From assembly GCF_004134775.1 (NCBI RefSeq), contig NZ_SDOZ01000003.1, forward strand, positions 171,218-235,217: a DNA stretch of 64,000 nt. The letters are read 5' to 3'. The notes under the pieces are model-generated. The model saw only the letters and a program-made list of their open reading frames with translations. It searched no databases and was not told the origin of the DNA. Position numbers and translations under genes: made by a program. Positions 8,301 through 16,584 of this stretch are shown piece after piece. Positions within the stretch are counted from its first letter, which is position 1; each line of letters starts with the position of its first letter. The stretch is from Candidatus Borkfalkia ceftriaxoniphila. GTDB taxonomy: Bacteria; Bacillota; Clostridia; Christensenellales; Borkfalkiaceae.

Positions 8301-9310
8301 TTGGATTTAATATTTCCGTTCTCGTCCCGCATGAATACCGAATAATAAGGTGATGACTGTTCGGTCGCCGGCTTCGTATTCCACAAGTTTTCGCCGTTTA
8401 CATACACCGATGCCTGCGTCAGGAAAGCAAACACGCCGTCGAGCATAAACCTCATATTATTTTCATGCAGTTTTTCCGTCAATAAAGTCAGCATCGGTTC
8501 ACTGCCGAAAGTCGAGTCGAGATTTGCAAGATCCATCGCGCCGTAACCCGCGTTATGATTGGCGAGCCATATGGGGTTTATGTATAGTCCGTTTACATTG
8601 AGTTCCTTAAAATAATCGGTTTTTTGCAAAAGGCCGTTGAGATCGCCGCCGAAATAGTCCAATCCTCCGCTGTGTGTCAAACCCCAAATATTCTGATTGA
8701 TCGATCCGCCGTACTTATCGGAAAAAGTTTCACCGTTGTAAAAACTGTCGGGCATGGCGGAATACCACAGCATGCCTTTGGACCAATCGGGCGTTGAAAA
8801 ATTGATTTGCGCCAGAAAATCCGACGATAGCGAATCGGGAACGGAATCCCCTTTGTAGGTGTTCTCCGCATTATAGACAATGCTTTCCACATTGTTTTTT
8901 ACGATAAAATGATAGCGGTAAGCACTCTTTTGCGGCGGAATCTCGCCTATATAATAGTCGTAATACCCGTTCACGTCCGCCCGTTCGTATTGCATGGAAA
9001 CGTTCGTCCAGCGGCAATCGGCCGCGGGTTTATCGAGATCGCAAGTATACCGCAAAATCACTTCGGCGGCATTTCCTCGCAACAACCGCAGTCGCATAGT
9101 TACCGTGTCCGTGTCGGTCGGCTCGATATGCGATACGTACGGCGCGCCGATATCATGATATAACTCCGCCGTGGCGATAGGTTCATCGACACGTGAAGCA
9201 TCTTTCCCCGAATCTCCTCCCTTCTGACAACTACCCAGTAACAGGCAACTGCAAAGGATTAAAAGAACAGAGAGGATCATAAGAAAAATATTTTTAGTTT
9301 TCGCTTGCAT
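5309..9310 (-). CDS. Giant GH13 alpha-glucanase lipoprotein, copy A
   Basis: The 1333-residue lipoprotein has a lipobox LLGSC with Cys28. A beta domain near residues 50-150 resembles the CBM34-type N-domain of neopullulanases. The GH13 barrel follows (about 180-600), with Arg374 and nucleophile Asp376 in GWRLDS, general acid Glu411 in CIEN, and Asp479 in ADHD. Region I reads DGVFAF, so the usual Asn-His pair is absent. The remaining 700 residues form several beta-sandwich modules, likely carbohydrate-binding. The ATG at 9310 is preferred because it begins a normal signal peptide; an in-frame TTG lies 24 bases upstream. It shares a near-identical internal segment with the next gene. It should act on alpha-1,4/1,6-glucans outside the membrane, but the changed motifs leave activity uncertain. 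Confidence 0.8.
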   Translation of the reverse strand: MQAKTKNIFLMILSVLLILCSCLLLGSCQKGGDSGKDASRVDEPIATAELYHDIGAPYVSHIEPTDTDTVTMRLRLLRGNAAEVILRYTCDLDKPAADCRWTNVSMQYERADVNGYYDYYIGEIPPQKSAYRYHFIVKNNVESIVYNAENTYKGDSVPDSLSSDFLAQINFSTPDWSKGMLWYSAMPDSFYNGETFSDKYGGSINQNIWGLTHSGGLDYFGGDLNGLLQKTDYFKELNVNGLYINPIWLANHNAGYGAMDLANLDSTFGSEPMLTLLTEKLHENNMRFMLDGVFAFLTQASVYVNGENLWNTKPATEQSSPYYSVFMRDENGNIKSNQFGPIVDFGKVAAQKLIYSSPDSVMQYYLRLGIDGWRLDSSVLFGGMNTNGTKIIQDMRKYMKEVAPDSLLCIENASASTMYTDYAADTYWSQEFLAGVRSFSAKEITAESLAALSAKCYETVVRLPRATGLSLYTISADHDTMRLLDETSGNVEKAMAVHLLLMTYMGAPSLYYGEEIGMVSQFDHSFFDAMNWDRSTWNYDIFHLYKALGQFRAENEGLFKYGVLRDLGVDSDNLLWKFQRNYQDTFIMTVLNPAGKVRSGVEVDVHSLEVKNGEKLHDVLSGNSYVVQDGKVKIEIMPYGALLSNKKSQNWAGKWQLSGGEGEVKQIGENSFQVSGNRSAALPIYGNAILSLQSEGKITAFMRADNESGGAYYGAEIKGTKVTVKARESKGGTEKTVATLTVAKGETLSVVRSDDNTFYVETSNGKQASSECYVEMSYEGQCGFYGEGTVRNVTAKTAESQKSTQFEKGSDSMMFTAGETAKAVVADGKLTLKSAESGVYRLTHAPMRDITVKTQMSGSPKKDGDHMGVVVWQNATDYLFAGRANLGGTVKIVFGHVHEGTIQVQGSKDDVAGELIFQLERTGVNWAARYKAIGGEEFIPIGTHLIANYSDMYAGVVNDGTSEASFEYFCFGDAVNDGQSLSAHAGYGELAFDAVNFGNYGLVSYKAVSGTWEIGNGGVTQKNADIEKAEYSTNQSLQYFRADFTVKFQLVNSDAAYVEFLFGAASENCSVRLYPNGKLALQQGGIAVREVMLQNFDKTAATRLFIVYSDANVLTVMSGVQAKVEFSVTDFAASGGNLKWIGSKAAFQIGSYQCQAYSDNYPIFGNISAGNGEIYNPNAAMSLVSEGITDFILSFKLTQFQRSKPADDVYFAFILGGTVGKGEDSDNALVLGMTLAKELFVSIGGEKVVTRKLTDSLEIGSMVLTIVVQDKDIRVFAGNEATVSGTAALEYTDSVVRGGAFTFESVNARTKLSEVFLYGLKSEENAENVLKMR
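6722..7541. repeat. Near-identical segment shared by the GH13 genes, copy A
   Basis: About 820 bases match 10681-11500 in the same orientation at a constant offset of 3959 bases, with roughly 20 differences by eye. The match stops abruptly on both sides, where the two genes fall to ordinary paralogue similarity. It covers the end of the GH13 part and the first accessory beta domain. Confidence 0.85.
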
Positions 9311-9330
9311 GATTATTCCCCCATCTGGTA

Positions 9331-12300
9331 TCAAGAGAACGTACGATCGGTGAAGACCGCAGTATCCTTATAATTTTCTCCGAGACGGAGTCCGTATACC
9401 TTGAAATTCCGATATTCAAACTTTCCGTTTGCGGAAAACAGAGATACAAGTCCGCCGTGCGCGAAATCGCTCTCATATTCGAGCACAGGTTGACTTGCGA
9501 ATGTATCGGAGTCACCGCCCGTATAATGGTCTGCAAACAGAAGGATCTTTCCTCCGGACACCACAAGTGTCAAAAAGACATTACTTTTGAAAGAACTGCC
9601 CAAATCGACAGACGCCAATTTTTCCCCGCCGTATTCGACAAATGCTTCCTGTTTGGAATTGATGCCGACAAAGAACGCACCGTTTTTGCCGCAGCCGACC
9701 GAACCGCCGAACACGAAACCGATCTCCGCTTTATTGAGAATATTCGTTTGCTGAATACTCTTGATATCCAATGTCGCTACGAATTCCGTCACCGCTGCCG
9801 TATCATGAGCGACCGTATATGCCTGAAACTGCATGGAAGCGATCTCGTATGCAACCCGAATTCCTTCGATAAAGATTGGTCCGCTCGTATATCCTTCCAC
9901 TCTTTCAGAAAGCAGTAATTTCATTTCCGTACCGAAATAAACAGACAAAATACCACGATCGGTCATTATCGCCATAATACGGACGGGTTCATCGGGCAGG
10001 GTTCCTGCCTGTAACGTTCTTAATACAGCAGAACCTTTCAACAATTCGACCTTACCGCTCGGGAAAAGCCTAAGAGCGTGATCTGCACCGAAACGCAATG
10101 CGACATTTCCGTCTCCCTTATGAATCCTTACGGAATAATCTGCGCGGAATCCCTTGAAATTGCCTTGATTATTTTTTAACGCCGTGACTTCCGCAGTCTC
10201 ATCGTTCTGTAAAAATCCGCCGTTGACCATTTGCCACGAGCCGCCTTCTATCTTATACTGAACGAGCGAGTACGATGCGGACTGTGAGGATGTTTGATTA
10301 CAATCTCCGTACGAGGCGTGCGCGGAAACGCTTTGACCGTCTTCAACGGCATTACCGAAACAGAAATATTCAAAGACGGCCTCGGAAGAACCGTAATTGA
10401 CAATTCCTGCGTTCATATCAGAGAAATTACAATATAAGCCTTCGGCCAACAAATTGAAATCTGTTTCTTCCGGCGTTTTATAGCGTGCGGTCCAATACGT
10501 ACCCAAACGTTCAAGCTGTATAACGAGTTCTCCCTCGACGTCGTCTATCGATGCGAAAATCGTCGCCTGTCCGTTGATAGATTGCCCTAAAACCAACTTC
10601 ACACTACCCGAAACATATGCACGCCCGGCAAAAATAAAATTGTTTTCGCTCTGCCCAACGGTCACCCCCATATAATCGCCGTCTTTTTTCGGAGAGCCGC
10701 TCATCTGCGTCTTGACTGTAATATCGCACATCGGTGCATGCGTCAAACGGTATACTCCGCTTTCCGCACTCTTTAACGTCAACTTTCCATCCGCGATAAC
10801 GGCTTTGGCCGTTTCGCCCGCCGTGAACATCATCGAGTCGCTCCCTTTTTCAAACTGCGTGCTCTTCTGGCTTTCCGCCGTTTTTGCCGTTACGTTCCGT
10901 ACCGTGCCCTCTCCGTAAAATCCGCATTGTCCCTCATAGGACATTTCTACGTAGCATTCGCTCGACGCTTGTTTCCCGTTACTCGTTTCCACGTAGAAGG
11001 TATTGACGTCGCTTCGGACTACGGATAGCGTTTCTCCTTTCGCCACCGTCAGCGTTGCGACCGTCTTCTCCGCTCCGCCTTTCGTCTCCCGCGCTTTGAC
11101 GGTTACCTTTGTTCCCTCGATCTCGGCTCCGTAATAAGCCCCGCCGCTCTCGTTGTCCGCCCGCATGAATGCGGTTATTTTTCCTTCGCTTTGCAAACTC
11201 AGTATTGCGTTACCGTAAATCGGCAGCGCCGCGCTGCGGTTTCCGCTCACCTGAAAACTGTTTTCGCCGATTTGTTTTACTTCTCCCTCACCGCCGCTCA
11301 ACTGCCACTTTCCTGCCCAATTTTGCGATTTCTTGTTGCTCAGCAGTGCGCCGTACGGCATGATTTCAATTTTTACTTTGCCATCCTGTACGACGTAACT
11401 GTTTCCCGACAGAACGTCATACAATTTTTCTCCGTTTTTCACTTCCAGCGAATGGACGTCGACCTCTACGCCGCTGCGCACTTTACCTGCGGGATTTAAG
11501 AGGACAAGAATATTCATACCTTGATAGCTTCTTTGATATTTCATCAGAAGATTGTTTTCATCCACGCCGAAACTGCGCAAGGTACCATACTTAAATAAGC
11601 CTTCGTTTTCCGCCCGGAATTGTCCGAGCGCCTTAATTTGATTAAAAATATCGTAGTTCCATGTACTGCGATCCCAGTTCATCCCTACGAAAAAACGATC
11701 GGCGTCGAGCGTACCCGTTTCCTCGCCGTAGAAAATCGTGGGCGACCCCATATACGTCATGACCATAAGATAAAGCGACTGCGCCTTGGCAACATCGCCG
11801 TCCATCAAGTACAGAATGCGATCCATATCGTGATTGGTAAGCATATTATAACTGGAATGCGCAACGGCACGAGGCAGCCCGAGCACCGCTTCATATAGAT
11901 TGGACGAAAGCAAATTGATTGTGGATTTGTTCACCTTTCCGTCCATGAATGCCTCTATCGCTTTCAAAAAACGCTGATTCCAATATGTATCTGCCGCGTA
12001 ATCCGTGTACATACCCGCTTCGTTGGCATTTTCCAAGCACAACAGTGAATCGGGCGCGACTTCCTTCATATATTTTCGCATATCCTGGATGATCTGCGTT
12101 CCGGAACGCCCGTCGGAAGCGACAAACAGTATCGCCGAATCCAACCTCCAACCGTCCACACCGCAGGCCGTTACATAGTACTGCATTATAGAATCGGGCG
12201 AGGAATAAATGAGTTTTTGCGCATCTTCGCTGGCAAAATCAACAACATAACCGAATTGGTTGGTAATGAGGTTTCCGCTGCCGTCACGCATGAATACGTT

Positions 12301-13308
12301 ATAATAATCCGAATTCTTATCGCTCGCCGCCTTGCCTTCTGTGGGCCAAAGGGAAGAAGAATTGACGTATTTGGAATTTCCGACAAAGTAATTAAATACA
12401 CCGTCAAACATCAGTCTGAGATTATTTTCGTGCAGAGAAGAAGACAGTTTTTTCAGCATCTGCTCATTTCCGAACGTGGAATCAATCAATGTACCGTCAA
12501 AAAATCCGTATCCCGCATTATGGTTGGCGAGCCAAACGGGATTGATAAAGAGAGCCGTACAGTTGAGTTCTTTAAAATAGTCTATTTTTTCATACAGACC
12601 TTGAAAATCGCCGCCGAAATAACCGAGCCCGCCCGAATGTACAGCGCCCCAAGGGGTGCCTGAAATCGCGCCGCCATACTTATCGTTGGTCGGATCGCCG
12701 TTATAGAAACTGTCGGGCATCGCAGAATACCAAAGCGCACCTTTTGACCAGTCCGGCGTGGAAAAATTCACCTGCAATAAAAAATCCTTGCTGAATCCAT
12801 TAAAAGGATTTTGATATTCGCCGTTTGCATTTTTCTGCGCAACTTCCGCCTCGCGGCCCGCGTAATAAACAGTCTGCTTATTATTCCGAACGACAAAATG
12901 ATAGCGGTAGGCCGATTTCTGTGCAGGGATCGTGCCGATAAAATAATCGTAATAGTCGTTGACGTCCGCTTTTTCGAAATCCATTTCCACGCGCTGCCAC
13001 TCGGCAGTTTCGCCTGACGCAGACAAATCGGTCGTCCATTCCACCGCCACACTGACAGCGTTGCCGCGGCGAAGCCGCAGACGCACAGTCACGCTCTCGC
13101 TGTCCGTCGGTTCGAAATCGGACAAATAGATATCCCCTTGGTCGTGAAAAATGTCCTCTTTCACGATATCCTCGTTGATCAATGCGTCCGAACGGCCGTC
13201 ATCCTTATTGCCCTTATCGCAACCGACAACGAGAAACACCGCGCAAACGAAAAGTACGCAAGAGAGAAGACAAAGCCAAAAGCTTTTTCCCGAAATCGAA
13301 TGATTCAA
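9331..13308 (-). CDS. Giant GH13 alpha-glucanase lipoprotein, copy B
   Basis: The 1325-residue lipoprotein is a paralogue of the gene just downstream. The start is TTG at 13308, placed by an AAAGGAGGA site 7 bases upstream and by the signal peptide that follows; its lipobox VVGC gives Cys30. The same CBM34-like domain and GH13 barrel are present. Visible residues are region I DGVFNY (Asn kept, His replaced by Tyr), Arg388 and nucleophile Asp390, acid Glu426, and a canonical NHD at about 492-494. This copy is therefore closer to a normal amylase than copy A. Long C-terminal beta modules follow. It lies 14 bases after the permease gene and probably cuts alpha-glucan at the cell surface for the adjacent importer. 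Confidence 0.82.
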   Translation of the reverse strand: MNHSISGKSFWLCLLSCVLFVCAVFLVVGCDKGNKDDGRSDALINEDIVKEDIFHDQGDIYLSDFEPTDSESVTVRLRLRRGNAVSVAVEWTTDLSASGETAEWQRVEMDFEKADVNDYYDYFIGTIPAQKSAYRYHFVVRNNKQTVYYAGREAEVAQKNANGEYQNPFNGFSKDFLLQVNFSTPDWSKGALWYSAMPDSFYNGDPTNDKYGGAISGTPWGAVHSGGLGYFGGDFQGLYEKIDYFKELNCTALFINPVWLANHNAGYGFFDGTLIDSTFGNEQMLKKLSSSLHENNLRLMFDGVFNYFVGNSKYVNSSSLWPTEGKAASDKNSDYYNVFMRDGSGNLITNQFGYVVDFASEDAQKLIYSSPDSIMQYYVTACGVDGWRLDSAILFVASDGRSGTQIIQDMRKYMKEVAPDSLLCLENANEAGMYTDYAADTYWNQRFLKAIEAFMDGKVNKSTINLLSSNLYEAVLGLPRAVAHSSYNMLTNHDMDRILYLMDGDVAKAQSLYLMVMTYMGSPTIFYGEETGTLDADRFFVGMNWDRSTWNYDIFNQIKALGQFRAENEGLFKYGTLRSFGVDENNLLMKYQRSYQGMNILVLLNPAGKVRSGVEVDVHSLEVKNGEKLYDVLSGNSYVVQDGKVKIEIMPYGALLSNKKSQNWAGKWQLSGGEGEVKQIGENSFQVSGNRSAALPIYGNAILSLQSEGKITAFMRADNESGGAYYGAEIEGTKVTVKARETKGGAEKTVATLTVAKGETLSVVRSDVNTFYVETSNGKQASSECYVEMSYEGQCGFYGEGTVRNVTAKTAESQKSTQFEKGSDSMMFTAGETAKAVIADGKLTLKSAESGVYRLTHAPMCDITVKTQMSGSPKKDGDYMGVTVGQSENNFIFAGRAYVSGSVKLVLGQSINGQATIFASIDDVEGELVIQLERLGTYWTARYKTPEETDFNLLAEGLYCNFSDMNAGIVNYGSSEAVFEYFCFGNAVEDGQSVSAHASYGDCNQTSSQSASYSLVQYKIEGGSWQMVNGGFLQNDETAEVTALKNNQGNFKGFRADYSVRIHKGDGNVALRFGADHALRLFPSGKVELLKGSAVLRTLQAGTLPDEPVRIMAIMTDRGILSVYFGTEMKLLLSERVEGYTSGPIFIEGIRVAYEIASMQFQAYTVAHDTAAVTEFVATLDIKSIQQTNILNKAEIGFVFGGSVGCGKNGAFFVGINSKQEAFVEYGGEKLASVDLGSSFKSNVFLTLVVSGGKILLFADHYTGGDSDTFASQPVLEYESDFAHGGLVSLFSANGKFEYRNFKVYGLRLGENYKDTAVFTDRTFS
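10681..11500. repeat. Near-identical segment shared by the GH13 genes, copy B
   Basis: Partner of 6722-7541. The two copies are far more alike than the genes around them, as expected after recent gene conversion or a partial tandem duplication. Confidence 0.85.
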
Positions 13309-13322
13309 TAATGTTTCCTCCT

Positions 13323-14183
13323 TTAACCTTTTACCGCTCCCGCCGCTACGCCGTTCAAAAAATATTTTGAAAAGAACGAGTAAATCAGCAGGATAGGAAT
13401 ACTCATGATGACCAGCCCTGCACACAGTACGCCGTACATAGAATTATTCTGCGCCTGGAAATTGATGAGCGCAATGGGCAGAGTTTGCGCGGCCGCATTC
13501 GTAGGCAAAACGATGAACGGCCAAAAAAAGTCATTCCAGGTCGCCGTAAACGTAGTAATCGCGATATACGCTAAAACGGGTCTGATCAAATTCAAATCGA
13601 TATAAAAAAACGTTTGCAGTATGCTCGCCCCGTCCAGGCTCGCCGCCTCGTGGAGATCGTTTGGAATATTCTTGATATATGTCACCCCTAAAAAGATACC
13701 CGTTCCGCCGACCGCAATCATCACGGGAAGCAGCAACGCCCACAGAGAGTCGATCAATCCGAATTCACGAATAAGTAAAAACAAGGGAATAGTCGTTACC
13801 TCACCGCTGATAAACATGGAAAACAGAGTAAGGTAAAAAAGTATATTCGAGCCCTTATATTTAAGTACTCCGATCGCAAAAATAGTGAGGGACGCCGTTG
13901 CGATCTGAAATACGACCGCAACGACCGCGACAATCAGACTGTTCACGGCATTGACGGAAAACCCGCCTTTCGTCCAAGCCTCCGAATAGTTTTCCGGATG
14001 TGCAAAAGAGATGGAAAAGGGAGATTTTATGAATTCCCCTCTCGTTTTGAACGAAGTGCTCACAACAAAGAGCATGGGGTACAGAATCGCGATCGTAATC
14101 AGCGTAATCGTGATTCCTAAAATTATGTTGACGATAAAGTTGATGCGCTTTTGGCGTTTTAAACTCGTCTCTTTTTCACTCAT
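13323..14183 (-). CDS. Carbohydrate ABC importer permease, MalG type
   Basis: The 286-residue inner-membrane protein has six predicted helices and the cytoplasmic EAA loop (EAASLDGASILQTFF, near residues 188-202) that docks the ATPase. Its C-terminus (FLNGVAAGAVKG) is typical of the MalG/LacG/UgpE half of CUT1 sugar importers. The ATG overlaps the end of the MalF-type gene by 8 bases, so the pair is translationally coupled. With the upstream solute-binding protein it forms an importer for oligosaccharides, probably maltodextrin-like given the GH13 neighbours. No ATPase gene is present in the operon. Confidence 0.92.
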   Translation of the reverse strand: MSEKETSLKRQKRINFIVNIILGITITLITIAILYPMLFVVSTSFKTRGEFIKSPFSISFAHPENYSEAWTKGGFSVNAVNSLIVAVVAVVFQIATASLTIFAIGVLKYKGSNILFYLTLFSMFISGEVTTIPLFLLIREFGLIDSLWALLLPVMIAVGGTGIFLGVTYIKNIPNDLHEAASLDGASILQTFFYIDLNLIRPVLAYIAITTFTATWNDFFWPFIVLPTNAAAQTLPIALINFQAQNNSMYGVLCAGLVIMSIPILLIYSFFSKYFLNGVAAGAVKG

Positions 14184-15075
14184 AACTTTTTTCTACCTTT
14201 GCCATCAGTTTATTTGTAATCACTGTGAATGCCCCTAAAATCACCGAAAGCATGAAAGACATCACGATCGCCCACCCCATACGGCTCTGTTTAAATGCGT
14301 ATGTAAATATGATCAGCCCTACCGGTCGCGTCTGCGGCATAGAACCTCCTTCCAACATAAAAAACATATCAAAAGATTTCATACCGCCAACGAACGAAAG
14401 TACGAGATTCATTTTCGTCGATGAGATGGTAAGAGGAAAGATAAATCGCCATAAAATCATCCAACGGTTCGCACCGTCCAGCGTGGCCCCTTCCAAAACA
14501 TCCTTAGAAACCGCATTCATATTGACGAAATACAAAACCATTGTAATGCCTACAAAGCGCCATGTATTGGCTATGATGATCGAAAAAAGCACCACGTCGG
14601 GATCGTTGAGCCAAAGTACCTGTTCCCACCCGAAGAGTTCCCAAAGTTTAAAAAGAAGCCCCACATCGTAGGAGTAAATAAAATTCCACATGACCGCTAC
14701 GACTGCACTGGGCAGGACGCAGGGAATATACAAAAGCACTCTGTACACCGACTGCATCCCGCGCCCCATCGAGTAGAGAAGATAGGCGAGAAAAAATCCC
14801 AGTACCGTCTGTAATATGGTGGACAAAACGGAAAATTCAAAAGCTACCCATAGCCCGTTCCAGAAATCGCCGGAACTTTCCGAAAAAAGCCAGATATAGT
14901 TTCCAAAATCGTTCCACCGTACGTTTACGACGCTTGCACGGATACCTGTAAAACTTAAAATAAAGGAAAATACGATAGGATAAACGATGAGTACTCCTAC
15001 ACCGATCAATGCAGGAATGGACATCAAATATCCGCAAACATTGCGCTGTCTGCGAAAAGCCTTTGTGTTCAGCAT
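14176..15075 (-). CDS. Carbohydrate ABC importer permease, MalF type
   Basis: This 299-residue protein has six predicted helices and an EAA-type loop reading EGATLDGANRWMILW, the ATPase contact of CUT1 importers. The ATG at 15075 is chosen because AAGGTGA lies in place upstream and the gap to the solute-binding gene is then 7 bases; a longer frame would run back into that gene. It partners the MalG-type permease. The 299-residue length is normal for the short MalF form found in Gram-positive bacteria (UgpA/LacF-like), without the large periplasmic loop of the E. coli protein. Confidence 0.92.
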   Translation of the reverse strand: MLNTKAFRRQRNVCGYLMSIPALIGVGVLIVYPIVFSFILSFTGIRASVVNVRWNDFGNYIWLFSESSGDFWNGLWVAFEFSVLSTILQTVLGFFLAYLLYSMGRGMQSVYRVLLYIPCVLPSAVVAVMWNFIYSYDVGLLFKLWELFGWEQVLWLNDPDVVLFSIIIANTWRFVGITMVLYFVNMNAVSKDVLEGATLDGANRWMILWRFIFPLTISSTKMNLVLSFVGGMKSFDMFFMLEGGSMPQTRPVGLIIFTYAFKQSRMGWAIVMSFMLSVILGAFTVITNKLMAKVEKSYE

Positions 15076-15082
15076 AAAAGCG

Positions 15083-16564
15083 TCACCTTGCTTCGGGCAT
15101 CGCAGCTTTACACCAATCCGAATAGCTTTCGATATTTGCGCTGCTGCGGGCATATGTACTGGGAATGATTTCTTTCGCAGGATTATTGTACATGAGGTTT
15201 TTCAGAGCTTTTTTCAACTGTTCATAGCGCTCCTCCATGATTTCCGCGCCCGTACCGTGTGAGTTGCTGCCGCTGGAATAATAGGAAATCTTATCTCCGA
15301 TCGAATTGTAAGAGGAGGTCGTATTGTAATCGGGCACATAGTCGTACAGGGCGGTAAAGGTCATCGTTTCCACCATTTCTTGCTGTACCTCGTTTGCATA
15401 CGTCACGTTTTTGTTCGCCATAATAGACAGGGTGGAATCGCTGAATATTTGCTGCGCTTCATCGCTCAAAAGATACTCAACGAACTTCTTGGCCGCAGAT
15501 TTTTTTGTGGAGGAACTGGAAATGCAGAATCCGTCGTAACCGCCGTACGAATAGCCGTAGGTGCTGTCGTAGCCATCCAAAGAATTGAAAATTTCAGGAG
15601 CGGGCAACGTCATGACGCCGACTTCGAATTCCGCCTGCTCGGTAATTTCGTTGAGAAGATTGTTATTGAGCATCGCCATCAGACACTCCCCGTCGATAAA
15701 CAACTTTTCGCTCGCGTCTTCTCCGCCTGCCAGCACCGCATCGCCGAACACGCCCTTCGAATTCCACAGGCGCAATTTATCCATGGCCGCTGCATAGGCA
15801 TTCCAATCTGTTTCATCTTGGGAAATGCGCCCCGTCAGATAATTCTCGTCGGAACTCATGCCGGATAAAACATCGTAGTAGGCAAACAGCGCCTTCCACA
15901 TGAACATGAACGTGCCGTTGGTGCCGTACGTTTTTAACGGCGTGACGCCGAGATCTGCCGCAAGGATATCCGATAAAAGCTGTTCAAACTCTTCGAGCGA
16001 CTCGGGTTGTGCCCAGCCATATTCATTGAAAACCGTTTTATTGTAATAAATAACGAATCCCGTTGCACGGAACGGTACATTGTAATGCCCTTCCCCGATC
16101 TTTCCAAGTTCCCACGCCCGCTCGTTTTTAAAACGGGACATAAATGCTTCGTCGTTCATGAACTGCTCCGTCAGATCCGCCGCCATAAAATCCTCTCCTT
16201 CAATGAGTATTTCACGCATCTGATGTGACCAATAGGAAAATACATCCGGCATAGTACCGCCGAGCCACGCAGTATTGAGCGCGCTCATCATATTGTTATA
16301 ATCGCTCGTAGAATATTCCACCTTGATGCTTGGATTTTCTTTCGTAAAGTTTTCTGCGATCTCGTCGAATGCCTCCGCACATTCGGGCCAATAGTGCATG
16401 ACGCGAATAGTCACGGGTTCCGTCGGAGTAGGCGGATCGTCTTCTCCCCAGTCATCGTTAGGCGTGGAGCCGCCCTTGCACCCGACGAATGCAAAACAGG
16501 CGAAGCACATAGAAACCGCAATTGCGCAAGCAACAAGTTTCAGCCAGATTTTAGTTTGTTTCAT
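15083..16564 (-). CDS. Sugar-binding lipoprotein of ABC importer (family 1)
   Basis: The 493-residue product has a type II signal peptide with lipobox ending at Cys29, then a Thr/Pro-rich linker. The body has the layout of family 1 solute-binding proteins (MalE/UgpB class), with a typical early strand (VTIRVMHYWPECAEAFDEIA) and aromatic residues across the cleft. It should capture oligosaccharides outside the membrane and deliver them to the two permeases encoded immediately after. An AAGGAG site precedes the ATG. The substrate cannot be read from sequence; the GH13 neighbours suggest alpha-glucan fragments. Confidence 0.9.
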   Translation of the reverse strand: MKQTKIWLKLVACAIAVSMCFACFAFVGCKGGSTPNDDWGEDDPPTPTEPVTIRVMHYWPECAEAFDEIAENFTKENPSIKVEYSTSDYNNMMSALNTAWLGGTMPDVFSYWSHQMREILIEGEDFMAADLTEQFMNDEAFMSRFKNERAWELGKIGEGHYNVPFRATGFVIYYNKTVFNEYGWAQPESLEEFEQLLSDILAADLGVTPLKTYGTNGTFMFMWKALFAYYDVLSGMSSDENYLTGRISQDETDWNAYAAAMDKLRLWNSKGVFGDAVLAGGEDASEKLFIDGECLMAMLNNNLLNEITEQAEFEVGVMTLPAPEIFNSLDGYDSTYGYSYGGYDGFCISSSSTKKSAAKKFVEYLLSDEAQQIFSDSTLSIMANKNVTYANEVQQEMVETMTFTALYDYVPDYNTTSSYNSIGDKISYYSSGSNSHGTGAEIMEERYEQLKKALKNLMYNNPAKEIIPSTYARSSANIESYSDWCKAAMPEAR

Positions 16565-16584
16565 CTTTTCTTCTCCTTTTCATT

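Noticed and set aside
6722..11500. The long direct repeat as an insertion sequence
   Set aside because: Both copies are in-frame coding sequence of the GH13 genes, with no transposase, terminal inverted repeats or target duplications.
13309..13425. N-terminal extension of GH13 copy B
   Set aside because: The upstream frame runs through the permease gene end and the ribosome site; the signal peptide begins at TTG 13308.
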